From Paracentrotus lividus (Eukaryota > Echinodermata > Echinoidea > Camarodonta > Echinidae), in the NCBI GenBank assembly GCA_940671915.1, contig CALNVZ010000174.1, positions 74,313,060-74,377,059 of the forward strand: a stretch of 64,000 bases of DNA, written 5' to 3'. The first letter of the stretch is position 1. Each line of letters begins with the position of its first letter. Below, one piece after another: positions 50,161 through 62,429 of the stretch. The notes below the pieces were generated by a model, which worked only from the letters and a program-made list of their open reading frames with translations, was not told the origin of the DNA and did no database searches. A program made the translations under genes and the position numbers.

Positions 50161-51190
50161 ATGTTGGGACACCCTGAAACCCATTAACATTCCAGAGCTA
50201 GAAGATCGAAACTAACTGTTTGGGGGAAAGGCACCAATATTTAACCTGTTGGAACCTTGACAGTTTACACATATATGATATAATATAAAGTCATATATAA
50301 TTGTTCGGATGAAAGAGAGTTAAAGCAACCTGTCAGATGCTCTGACGTCACAGCTCAGAACTGTAAAAATAGGAGCGACGAACCTTCATTCGTTTCAGTT
50401 GTGGGGCGAGGGAAACCAGGTACTGACCGTGTTCTAGTACATCCACCCCGCTAGTAGCCTACCATGCCTAGGGTAGGACAGGGGAAAGCAGTAACCGTGC
50501 TATAGCATACACCCTGTCGGGTTACGAAATAGGACAGCTAGGGGAAAGCTTGCTATACCGTGCTATAACATACACCCTGTTATGTTAGGTATGGGTAGAT
50601 ATGGCAAGGGGACACGATATGCCAGAGCGGCTGGCATCCACCCTACCGGGATACTAGGGAAAAACCTCCATGTAGAAAAGGGATATATAGGATGAATACT
50701 CCATGCACTATGTAGAGATAGGGCTGTGGAGTTAAGCATTGCAACATCACACCACACACAAACCTGTAATATAGAATACATATTAAAAGTAACTAATACC
50801 ACTAAATGGTACATGTCTGACAACCCAGCCTCCTTCTTAAATCTAGTGCTGAGAGCTAGCACGTTGAGTATATACGAAGACATAGATATTCAGGGAATAG
50901 TGTACATGGTGTATATGAGAGTATGATGAGGAGGATGAGCGACACCCTGCATCTATGAAGTAAGGATACGAGGGGAACTATTGAGAGAGACTGAGAAAAG
51001 ACAAGTACATGTGAGGACTGAGAGGCCCGAGCCAGTAGAAGTTATTAGGCATCTGTAACTATATGACTTTACCTACACCCTGTTAGGATATTATAACATC
51101 GGTTACTGCTCCCCTTCTGTAAGAGTTGAGACCAACACTCGGCACACGTTACAGTAGTAAAGGGCACCGTTCCCAGTATTAATCAGAGTA
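50161..51190. repeat. Unclassified less AT-rich block with repeated ACACCCTG words
   Basis: GTTGGGACACCCTG words near 50,142-50,180 are followed by GCTATAGCATACACCCTGT (about 50,500) and GCTATAACATACACCCTGT (about 50,563), each after GGGGAAAGC. Further ACACCCTG words occur near 50,942 and 51,074. It might be a solo LTR or a local duplication; no primer-binding site or partner copy is visible in the window. Confidence 0.35.
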
Positions 51191-51615
51191 GGGTGGTGCA
51201 CCTTTTTGATGAAAGCACCTAAAGATGAAGGATTTTTCACTCACGATTGTCATTAGCTGAGACTGTGGTATAAATATAGATCAATTTTAATAAATTTCCA
51301 TGCAATTTCAGAAGATCTATAATATGGCACCAACATGACCAATGAGTAAATTAATTTCCTCAAAAAGTGGTAAAAACGTAGCCAAAAAAGTAATTTTAAT
51401 AACGTAGATGTATATTTCGATTTAAGTTTATTTTCATTTGTTTGAGCTATTTTTATGAATATTTTTTTAAATTGGGCTTCTTTTAAAATAATACATCTTA
51501 ATGGATTTAAATCATTGATTTCATGAAACCAAAAAATAAAATAAGAAATAAATAAATAATGATAATAATAATAATTAAAAAAAACGATACAAACACACAA
51601 TCATTAGATTTATTA

Positions 51616-51648
<33 letters not shown>

Positions 51649-51725
51649 AAACAACAACAACAACAAACAAACAAACAAACAAAGACCAAAACAATACAAA
51701 ACAATACAAAACAATACAAATAAGC
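51616..51725. repeat. C-run/A-run junction and (AAAC/AAT-AC)n tract
   Basis: Ten C then eleven A, followed by AAAAC, AAC, AAAC and AATAC simple repeats. Confidence 0.92.
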
Positions 51726-52539
51726 CAAAACAAAAGAAGAAATAGATATTTCCCACGAGTTTTTTCTTACCAAATGGACACCACAGACAACAACATTATA
51801 ATTACATAAGAAAAAAAAAATATATAGCTACATTAAAAAATTATGATCAAAATGAACTAAGGCATCGGAAGAGTAATCATCTTTGCTAATTTGAATCGAT
51901 CGTAAAGACGAGAAAAGGGTAAGCTAAAAATCATGGAATCTATTCAGAATAACCAACCTCGCCTCTCATATACAGATCCCATGTATTGAGCTATCTACCC
52001 ATCACCTGCTACAGCGAGAGGGTGTGTGAGAAGCTGAGACTGAATATAGAAACAGACAGACTAGGTATCATTTGAGTAGCATGTCATGCTGTTTCTTAAA
52101 AGAAAAAAATACAAATAAAGGGGCGTATGCCCGCCCCCGCTTGGATCTGCTACTGTAATTACGTCTAGATTTGAAATGTTTTCCCGCTTTTATCATGTTT
52201 ATTGTCGGTGAGGGAGGGGCATGCTCAAAATAATGTATGGTAGCAGCTGTGTAACTGCATAATACTACTTTAGCATTGTGTGGTCACGGTCATGTGAACA
52301 TTTAAACATTATAATTTATGTCTGTTTACTGTTTAATTTTGCCTGTTATGATACCAGCAATATTCACTTTCAATTTGCTCAAATGTAATACATGATGATA
52401 TGTCATTTGGCCTATCACCAATAATTGCCTATGTTTTCATTCCCTTGCTTTCCTGGCAGGTGCAAGTTATGAAATGAAGCTTATACAGAGAAAAGAAGGG
52501 TGACTCAAGACTACTTCAGATTTATTTTTTTTTATAAAT

Positions 52540-52727
52540 TGTCGCGGAGACGTCTCGGAGACGTCTCAGAGACATCTTCTGATTTTCGGAGACGGATTTG
52601 GGACTACTTCAGACTTTTTTTATAAATTGTCGCGGAGACGTCTCGGAGACGTCTCGAATACTTTCTATCCGTCGCGGAGACGGATTTTTATTCTGTCGCG
52701 GAGACGTCTCCGCGAAGTGAGATAGCA
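52540..52727. repeat. GAGAC-motif repeat, copy 2
   Basis: GTCGCGGAGACGTCTCGGAG occurs twice and GTCGCGGAGACG twice more, a self-complementary motif array. ACTACTTCAGA and TATAAATTGTCGCGG also recur inside. Related to 20,905-21,100. Confidence 0.7.
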
Positions 52728-52739
52728 CCCTAAAGCAGA

Positions 52740-54258
52740 TAAAATTGATGCCTATACTCTGACATGTACACAACATTATTGAAATTAATTAGCCTAAATT
52801 TTTTTTAAAGAAGTATTTTTTGAAATTGTTGGGGAAAAAGCCTTTATACCCCCCACCCAAAACAAAAACAAAAAGAAAATAAAACAAAATGAAATAGATA
52901 AATGAAAATAGAAATAAATACAATAAATGAATACATAAATTTAAAAAATGAAATAAAAGAATTGAAATAGATAAATAACAACTAACAAAGGATAGGAATA
53001 AAAGAATAGATAAAGAAAAAATGGTCATTTGTGACCTGCTGCCTCAAAACCACCAATTATTTGCAAGTATCACAATAAAATAATTTTTTCGTCTGCAAAT
53101 TGTATTTTTAATACCCGTTCTTGATATCATTGGAAAGCTGGGAATATGTAGTCTCATAAAACACATAAGACTTAATTATGTGAATTCTGGCCACTTTATA
53201 CTAAAAATCTCACGTGCAAATAGGTCACTATACAATACATATCATAGCACAATAACATTAAAAAAGAATAAATCAAAATACACATTTGAAACCCCAAAAA
53301 TAAACCTAAAAAAAAAAAAATAATAAATAAAAAAAATATACGAGTAATGCGAAATGTTCGAGGACCCTTAGACATGAAATTAATTGTATATCCTCGTTTA
53401 CAGTGTCAAAGGAAAAGATTTGTTTTTGGTAGTTACGCGCTTATAAAAAAGAAAAAAAAAAAAAAAAAAAAAAAAAAGATATGTTTCGTTTCTAAGAATC
53501 GTACATTTACAGTACACTACATTATTGTTTCTTTTTCAATTTGTGTCTTATCTAGATATTCTTTACAGGGTATATTTTAGTAGACTACGCTATTCCCAAA
53601 ATAGGGTGTGGTAACCCAACCAATGAAATGATTGGGATACTTGCACCAGCGTCACTTGCCATCTTACCAGCAACAAGAGTAGGCATCATCTGGGGTTTCC
53701 GGACACGTCTCTGATTTTCCAAGAACAAAATTGCAAGTTTTAAGGAAGGTGAGTGCTGAAATAAAATTAACAGCTAAACCAAGTTACTTTTCATAAGACA
53801 AGCATGAATAATAGCATTTTGCTCTGTTTTTCAGTTTCGGGAATGCATTCAAATCAATAGATTTCTTTCTCTCCGACCAAGACATCCATTTCAGCTGCTT
53901 AGTCTATTTGCGTTATTCACGTTCTAATTTCTAATGTTATAATTATCCCGTAGTGTTTGCATCTCTGTAGTTGCATGATAATAAGTAAAGTCATTTGTAA
54001 AGGCAGAGGCATATCATGTAACAAAATGTTATTTGATAAAAAGTGAAAGAGCCACGCCTCTGGATCGTTGTATTTTGAAGCACAAATGAGAAGATCTCCC
54101 GCAATAGAGAGAGAGAGAAAAAAAAATAAAATAAGAGAGCCTTTGCTTTGATCATATTGATGGGGTTGTTATGAATTATGCAGGTCCTTGGATCAGTATA
54201 GTTTAAATACTCTACAACCTTACAATTGTGGGTCTGAACTGAGGCCCGACGCACATTC
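52740..54258. other. Upstream intergenic stretch, possible first exon
   Basis: Low-complexity A-rich DNA to about 53,480, then a more complex stretch at 53,590-53,752. That stretch has CCAAT boxes (CCAACCAATGAAATGATTGG) and a good donor (AAG then GTGAGTG) on the plus strand. No protein family is recognised. Confidence 0.3.
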
Positions 54259-54260
54259 TA

Positions 54261-54935
54261 CAGTGCGTCCCAAAAAGAACTATACACTTTTGACAATGCT
54301 ACTAAATTAAACATATGTGTTTCTTTGGGAAAAGGTTCAGGTGTATATAAAGCTCATATCCTCAACTATCATTAAGACACAAACAATTCTGAAAATAACG
54401 CATTCTTCAGTGAGCAATGCCCACTTTTATGAAGGACACAAAAAATAGCCTTCGCAGGAATTCGCTATTCATTTACCACCTGGGTATGGCATGCCAAGAA
54501 GGATTCAAAGAAACAATGAAATGAATCAGCTAACAGAGTAAAATATATATCAAAAGCCAGAATTAAACAATCAATATTATCATAATGCAAGAAAGTAGTT
54601 TTTCACCGTTTTGTATTTATATCATTGATTTTTGCTCTGACTTCAGTTCATTTTTGTCTTTGTTAGCTGATTTATTTCATTATTACTTGAATCCTTCTTG
54701 GCATGCCATACCCAGGGGATAAATGAATAGCGAATTCCTGCGCAGACTGTTTTTTGTGTCCTTCATGAAAGTGGGAGTTGCTCACCGAAGAATGCGTTAT
54801 TTTTCGGAATATTTTGTTTCATAATGATAGTTTAGGATATGAGCTTTATATACATGTTAAATTTTCCCCCAAGAATCATATATTTTTCATTTGGTAGCCT
54901 TGTCAAAAGTGTATAGTTGTTTTTGGGACGCACTG
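54261..54935. mobile_element. Tc1/mariner-like foldback MITE, copy 2
   Basis: Second copy of the element at 6,442-7,108: same CAGTGCGTCCC ends, TA flanks, length (675 bases) and palindromic interior. It lies about 7.4 kb upstream of the PDE9A start codon. Confidence 0.85.
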
Positions 54936-55827
54936 TATTTCCCTCATTTTATTCATACCCTACAAACTTGGGGGGGGGGGTGAATTAGGGATAACCCTAC
55001 TTGAAAAAGAAACAGTGTCGCACAATGTGCTCACGTCGGTATGGTGTGGAAATGTGAGTGGAATAGATGAGGCTTCTTTATCTCATTCAGCATAAAATAA
55101 AGAAATCGAAATCGAAATAACTATCTCAAGCCTTTTGAAATTCCTTGAAACATACTAGCATTTCAGAATTGCATTGACTATACAGCTGACAGTACACTCA
55201 GGGATAAGAAATAATAGCCTGCGAAAGGCCACGGGCCATGATTCGGGTTCATGTTTCAAGCAAATTGACCTCTTATCCAAACGGAATACCTTCAAAATCC
55301 AATTTCATAACGGACCACTGCCAGGCGGGCGGCATAAACTTGACCTCAATGTGATGATGCTATCACACCAGCATGAATTATTCTGAAACCAAGATTAAGA
55401 TAACAAAGATCTGGTGAAAGCGTTTGTTTATCGGGAACCCGTTTCATATAAAACACATCTTTGAAAAAAAATAAAATAATAATAATAATAATAATAATCC
55501 AAACTCGGAAATAACACTTGAATTTTGCTTTAAGAGACCACTACATAAACTCAATGGATGTATATTTGATAAAGGTTTAGACACTGTCAGAAGAAAATTC
55601 AAGAAAGAGAAGAGTATTGAATGCAACATAACTAATTATTACACGTTTAGGTCTCTTTTTCGATACATTAAAACCATGTATTGATACTCTTCCAGATGTT
55701 TGCTTGTCGGCGTTCAATATTGTTAGCATAATGTATGTCCTATGTAGTCTACACTACCCTATCAATGGAGAAAAGGAGTGCTTTATTGTTACAATATTGC
55801 ACTCCGCGATGCCAGCAAAACGCTGCG

Positions 55828-55982
55828 CGCAACAGCTTATAACAATGGATACGCGGAGCAACAATTTACGTCATAATAGCACACCAGCTTTTAACAATGG
55901 ATACGCGGAGCAACAATTTGCGTCATAATAGCACACAGCTTTATAACAATTGATACGCGGAGCAACAAGTTACGTCATAATA
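55828..55982 (+). repeat. Tandem repeat, three units of about 50 bases
   Basis: ACAATGGATACGCGGAGCAA and ACGTCATAATAGCACAC repeat three times (the last unit has ATTGATACG). The CpG-bearing unit contains a CRE half-site TACGTCA. Confidence 0.88.
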
Positions 55983-56107
55983 GATTGATCATTTTAATTT
56001 TGTGAGATTCTCGGATCAGGCAGATTTAATACAAATGAGTAAACCTCTTTTTGTTTAAACTGGTAGCGTTGCTGTTGCCATGGAAAATGGTTTGTATGTA
56101 TAATAAT

Positions 56108-56250
56108 AATAATATTGGATTTCTTTCGTGCAATATGAGATATATTCGATTCATTAGTATGAATATTGCACTCGTCTTCGACTCTTGCAATATTCATACT
56201 AATGAATGGAATATATCTCATATTGCACTCAAGTGCATCCAATATTATAT
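56108..56250. repeat. Long hairpin (about 65-base arms)
   Basis: GCAATATGAGATATATTCGA with CATTAGTATGAATATTGCA is mirrored after a short loop around 56,175, and ATAATATTGGAT/ATCCAATATTAT closes the stem. It is expressed-hairpin-like in size but more likely a small foldback repeat. Confidence 0.7.
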
Positions 56251-57136
56251 AACTAATGTTATGATTTATGAAATACGTTATTAAAATATTGGCCCTAGGT
56301 TTTGCATAGTGAATATCACCATAACAAATTATGGAATTTAAGTTTGTTAGCAATTATCGATTCGTGCTCTTGTTTCTTCCAGTTTGAATGTGATGTAATT
56401 TCTAATTATTTTAGTGTGAATGAACACGACAGCTGAAAGTGTTTACTGTAAAGGGAACATACAAAACCATATTGTCTCGATTCAACCTTGATCTTTTTCC
56501 ATGTCAACTTCCTGTTTCCTGGTTCCTCTAACCTATATAGGTCTTATTGCAACATCAATACACCATAACTGCCCGATTTGTTCAGATATGTCTTTCGTTC
56601 CCATGATGCAACATTTTATGAACAGACGTAATGGGCGTTTTTTATTTCATTTTTTTAAAATTTAATTTTTATTTTTTTTTGTCATTGCCTATTTAAATAA
56701 ATGTTCATCCCCTAAAATACGTCATTCTTCTACAAAAATTTAAGGTGATTGATAGAAGCATCGTTCCCGTCATTGGTAATTGAAATAACAAGTCATTAAC
56801 ATACTACAATTTGTTACTTCGATTTTGGCCTGCATGGTTTGTCTACATGTTGGCCCTATTATTAGATTCAAACTTTCTTCACGTTTTATTGTACCAGCCA
56901 AATATCTGTTTTCTTTCCTTCAACCCATCTAGAAAGAGCAATCCTTGACCCAAAACTAAATAATCTCTGACAAATAATTAGAAAATGATGAGTATTTTAA
57001 CATGTTTAATGGTGTAAAAACACGTGATCTCTATGACAAATGGTCAACGGAATGAAAAAATATTTTAAAAATGTCATGTCATAGTGACAGCACTTCCCCC
57101 TTTTCATCTTAAATTTTCTTTTGCATCCCCCCCCTC

Positions 57137-57187
<51 letters not shown>

Positions 57188-59453
57188 AAAGAAAAAAAAA
57201 AGGGTAGTGGTACAATATCGAGACAGCATATCTTTCTTTGATCATGTTGATTTAGCCTACTAGGCCTATATTTAAAAAAAAGAAAATTGCGACACAGTCA
57301 ACAATATCACATGTTCTTTACTTTCAACTTCTATTTAGTGAATTTCAATTCGTAATATCCGTCATAATCGGGAGCTGTCACAGGAAATATCTCGTTTTTT
57401 GTTGTGCATTATTATGTATATTAAGTAAATATGATCCATCGAAAGCTGTCTCGGAATATATCATTTACTTCATGGAGTATTTCAATTGCATTAAAAAACA
57501 ATCATTTACGTTAAGGACTACTTCCTTGTTTCAAACTTTAACAAAATATTATTTCTATTTTATAAAATTAACTAATATTAGGCCTTGTTTTTCCAATGCT
57601 TATTTCAGTTTATAGCAGCTGTTCTCGTTAAAAATAAAATAGAGACTCACGTGTAGTTTGGATTTTTTTTGTTTTTGTTTTTGTACAAGAAAGATAACTA
57701 CTTTCACATCGCCAAAACACAATTCACTTGAAACCATCGAAATTATCATTATCATATCATTTTATAATTCTACTATTACGTTCATTGTTTCATAATTTTT
57801 AAAATGCATACGTTATTTTGTGCCGATATTATTATCACAAACAAACAAAATATTTGGATCATGCAATCTACAGAAAGAAATCTGTAAGCACGATTCCATA
57901 TGTAGAAGACCCTCAATCCAATTAGTTCAGTAGGAGAGGATAGATCCTAATTACCAGAACAGACCCGATCATCATCAATAATTATTGCATCACTCATCAT
58001 GCCCAAGTGAACGTACTAACAATGCAGCATGGAATGATTCAACAACAAGCTCTTTTATGCTTGATCCCCTGTCTATCTTCACTGTATGTTTGTAACCCTC
58101 TCTCTCTCTCTTTATCTAAAATTTAAGAAAAAATAGTTTAAAAAATATTTAAAAATGAATAAATAATAATTAAAAAAAATAAATAAATATGAGGGGTTTT
58201 ACATTTATTCAGACTCAACTATCAAACAACAGTCAACTAATTTAGTTGATTTAAAAAAAAAAAGAAGGTAAAAACAAAAGACAAGAAACTTGGGTGAAGG
58301 TTCGAAGAAAATGCTTAAAAAAAGTTAATGTATGAATGAAATTTTGGTTTTGTGACATTACTTTCGAGCTTCATAAAGTAAATTCCATAAAATTGCCATT
58401 TTTATAGGCATTTTAATTAATTCACCTATGTTTTTCATATAGGGTCTATAGTTGAACATATGTATTCCTTCTTAATTAAGCAACAAAACACGAATTTTAC
58501 GTAATTTAAATTGAGAAAAAACATTTCACTTTGTTATTCTTTGGTATTTTCTTCAACCCTTCACTTACATATTGTTTATACCAGTTGAATACAGGGGTAA
58601 ACTTCCCCTTAGAGAATTAGCCGTCCGCCTAGATTATAGGCTAGAAATTAATGTAAAGAGGCTGGTATCCAAACAAATCAAATACGAGGACATGACCGAC
58701 ATAGATTGATGCCAGGTGACCTTAAACAGAAACATACCAGGTCAGATGGAAAACAATCTAGTTTCGAAAGGGTGTGAGAACTTCCATAACCTTAGCTGCA
58801 TAAACGTAATACAACAAATAAATGTTCGAACAGATAACAATCGTGACGATGTAGCTGAGAACAAAACATACAAGATACAAGATACAAGACATTTTATTGG
58901 GTCTTTATAAACATAATTATATAGAAATTTGGATTCCACTGGTGTAAAAAAAAAGAAGAATGACTATATATGAGTACAAGAAAACAAGACATAAAGAAAA
59001 CAAATCAATTAAAAAGAAATCTAGCGACAGAAGTAGTAATTGGTTCTCATTACGGTGATTATCAGATTATTCCAATAGCATTAATATACATATATAATCG
59101 GCCATATATGAATTCAATATTGTACCGAAAACGTTAATTGTAATAATTTCTTGACATTAATATGTTACATTTTAGAACATAAGGTAACGTAAGGTAATGA
59201 CGATAATTTGATGATTTAATAATGGGTGAACATACAACTATACAACTGTACAATACAGTTCGCTTTTGAAAAAAACAAACAAACCGAAAACAACATAGGT
59301 CTCCATAACCGTTACGGTTTTCTGAAATGCGGATCGAAAATAAAGACAAAGTACCGTCATTCTAATCAGTTGTTCATCTTGCATATTAAGACATGCAATT
59401 TGAATTTAATTTTACACGAGTTTCTTTCTAAGACTTGTGTGGCATAATGTGCC
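56251..59453. other. Upstream stretch, mostly without features
   Basis: AT-rich. It contains a 48-base A-run region (57,138-57,185) after a C-run. GATACAAGATACAAGACATT at about 58,870 is a tandem-word tail of the kind seen at LINE/SINE 3' ends. No gene supported. Confidence 0.5.
57127..57200. repeat. C-run followed by long poly-A
   Basis: Eight C, TCC, then 48 A with A-rich continuation. Confidence 0.95.
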
Positions 59454-59502
59454 CAGTGGTGGATCCAGGATTTCATTACAGGGGGGGGGGGGGGGGGGCA
59501 AA
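59454..59502. repeat. G-rich repeat half, left
   Basis: GTGGTGGATCCAGGATTTCA followed by a G-run of about 18. Its apparent continuation, a G-run then CCCCGCTGAATCCGCGCCTG, lies at 62,060-62,107, suggesting one repeat split by insertion of element G1 copy B. Confidence 0.5.
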
Positions 59503-59603
59503 ATCTGAATTTCAGATTTTGGTGCACCCAAATTTTTTCCCGTTACACCGGGAGAGCCAAAAGGTACACTCAAGGTGTTAATTTTTTTGGGCCTTCGGCC
59601 ATT

Positions 59604-61982
59604 ATGGGACCCGGACGGCGTACTGTAACAGTCGTTTTGATAAATTCTGTTTGAGCTGCACGCGATTTTTATTTTCCGAACCGTTTACAAATAATTACTA
59701 AAAATAAGCCTTGAACGTGCACTAATATATCCTGGTTTGGTTCATTTGAATTAAAAATCAAGTTGTCGGTATCAGTAATACTAGCCGAGTGGTATGAGGA
59801 ACAGACTCTCTGGCGGGGGCCGAAGGACAGTCGCATGGGAACCGTATTATAAAAGGCCTGTCAATATTTTATTTGGAGGACTCACTGACAAACACGGGCG
59901 GAGCCCGCTCGGATACCGGAAGAAACCTATACGGCTACCGGCAGTACCCCGCTCGGGTCCCATTGGTGACTCCAAGGGTTTTCTACGGCCTACCGGGTTG
60001 AGAAAAACGCCGGGAAAATCGAGAGCACACACTCAATCTTCCCGGCTCCCCAAAATTTAAAGCATAACTACTGGAAAATGTTCCGATGAGCACATAAAAT
60101 CGTAAAGGAGTCGGCCGGGAACCGCACGTAAAGTTTAAAGTGTCTTTTCCTATTCACCGTACGGACCCCGGAATAGAAGCTTTTGGGGAAAGGAGATATG
60201 ACACAATAGTGGTCTCTATCCAAGTCGCTCTGAGGGTAAATCTCGTGCGAAAAAAAAATTGGAACCGCACTGTAGAGACATTAAGCGGCTTTCGGAGCAG
60301 TACGGTAGCATGACTACGGTAGCTCTCCAGAGCAAAAATCGAACTGCGCATGCGCAACTCCCTTTTTGACTACCGTCTTCTTCCCAAACAGGACGGTAGT
60401 CGAGCGATTTAGCGTACGGTGTAGAATGACTACGTAGGCAAGTCTTGGTATGTTTGTGTACATAAAATCAAAGAAAATACATTTGAATATAAACGCAAAG
60501 GAAGGAAGAAATATTTAATAGAAATGAAAGTTAAGGACAAAACAGAGAAATACATAAGAAATGATTAAAGAGAAGACAAAGAAGAATAAAACAAAGAAAT
60601 ACATAAGAATTTATAGGAGAGAAGAAGAAAGAAGGATAAAACAAAGAAATACATAAGAATTTATAGGAGAGAAAAGAAAGAAGGATGAAACAAAGAAATA
60701 CATACGAATTCAAGGAGAGAAGAGAAAGGAAGGACAATACAAGATATACGTAAATTTAAAGGAGAAAAGAATGAAAGAAGGATAAAAACAAAAGAAATAC
60801 ATAAGAATTAAATAGGAGAGAAGAGAAAGAAGGATAAAACAAAGATATACATAAGAATTTATAGGAGAGAAGAGGAAAGAAGGATAAAACAAAGAAATAC
60901 ATAAAAATTTATAGGAGAGAAGAAAGAAAGAAGATATAAACAAGAAATACATAAGAATTTATAGGAGAGAAAAAGAAAAGGAAGGAATAAACAAAGAAAT
61001 ACATAAAATTCATAGGAGAGAGAGGAAAAGAAGGATAAAACGAAAGAAAAACATAAGGATTCATAGGAGAGAAGAGGAAAGAAGGATAAAACAAGAAATA
61101 AGAATTCAATAGGAGAGAAGAGGAAAAAGGATAAAACAAAGAAAATACATAAGAAATCATAGGAGAGAAGAGGAAAGAAGGGATAAAACAAGAAACATAA
61201 GAATTATAGGAGAGGAAAGGAAAGAAGGATAAACAAAAAAAATACATAAGAATTATAGGAGAGAAGAGGAAAGAAGATAAAACAACAGAAATACATAAGA
61301 ATTCATAGGAGAGAAGGAAAGAGGGATAAAAAAAGAAATACATAAGAATTCATAGGAGAGAAGAGGAAGAAAGAATAAAACACAAAAAGAAATACATAAG
61401 AATTCATAGGGAAGAGAAGAGGAAAGGGATAAAACAAAGAAATACATAAGAATTCATTAGAGAAGAAGAGAAAGAAGGATAAAACAAGAAATACATAAAA
61501 TTCATAGGAGAGAAGAGGAAAGAAGGATTAAACAAAAATACATAGAATTTATAGGAGAGAAAAGAAAAGAAGGATAAAACAAAGAAATTACATAAGAATT
61601 CATAGGATGAGAAGAGGAAAGAAAGGATAAAACAAAGAAATATATGAGAAATGGTAACAAGATGATGAAAGAAAGACAACACAAAGTAATACATTGAAAC
61701 GATAGAAAAGGGTAACAGAAAAGACAAAACAAGAAATACATAGAAATTGGTTTAAAGAAGAAGAAATACAGAGGAGATACACAGAAAGGCTATTCACCGT
61801 CGTCTTCCGCATGACTGCGAAAGGCTACAAAGTCAACGAAGGTAGGCGAGTGCGAGGAGAGTACAGTCGATTAAACCCACCGTCTTGTTACCTACCGTAC
61901 TGTTCCCGAAAGCTCATTAATATCAAAACGACTGATTCCCTCGCCGTACGGGTCCCCGGCCACGAACTGTGATCGAGGCATA
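59604..61982. mobile_element. GC-rich foldback element G1, copy B, with internal minisatellite
   Basis: Inverted ends share GGGACCCGGACGGCG and AGTCGTTTTGAT. The right end, CACGAACTGTGATCGAGGCA, matches copy A. The interior has AAAACGCCGGGAAAATCGAG and GTGACTCCAAGGGTTTT in common with copy A. A long minisatellite occupies its right half. A split G-rich repeat (59,454-59,500 and 62,060-62,110) brackets it. Confidence 0.72.
60520..61760. repeat. Minisatellite, about 50-base unit, roughly 24 copies
   Basis: Tandem units contain AAGGATAAAACAAAG, AAATACATAAGAATT and ATAGGAGAGAAGAGGAAAG. Frequent one-base indels in homopolymers change the frame between units. The many Phe/Tyr/Ser-rich minus-strand frames here are artefacts. 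Confidence 0.93.
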
Positions 61983-62429
61983 AAAGAGGCCATCTGGTAT
62001 CAGCCACAGGGGTAAGGTTGGGGGTCAATCGGCCCACTCGTCTACTCTTCCTTTTTTTCAGGGGGGGGGGGGCGGGCCCGTCGGGCCCCCCGCTGAATCC
62101 GCGCCTGATGCCTGTATTTATGTTGCAATGGTTCGCAAATTAAATGATTTGTTGGGCTGTTTACCGAATCATGAATTTATTTTTCACATAGAATAGAGAG
62201 ATGAACGTATTTCGATTATCGTTTGTTCTTACTACATGACACAAAAGGTAATTATTTATGAAACGACACATTTTCTTCATGGGTTAGCTTGAATGATTGA
62301 AGAGTAGTAAGTGTAGTAAAACTAAACTCACTGGAAAAGACTCAAAAGCTGATTCGCGCAAGATTGAAGAGTGCCAAAACCGAGGCTTGGTGTTAGTAGG
62401 CTTACCCAGGTCGAAATTCCCATAGGCTC

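Noticed and set aside
60520..61760. Many Phe/Tyr/Ser-rich minus-strand frames resembling membrane proteins
   Set aside because: They are translations of a 50-base minisatellite; the frame changes with homopolymer indels between units.
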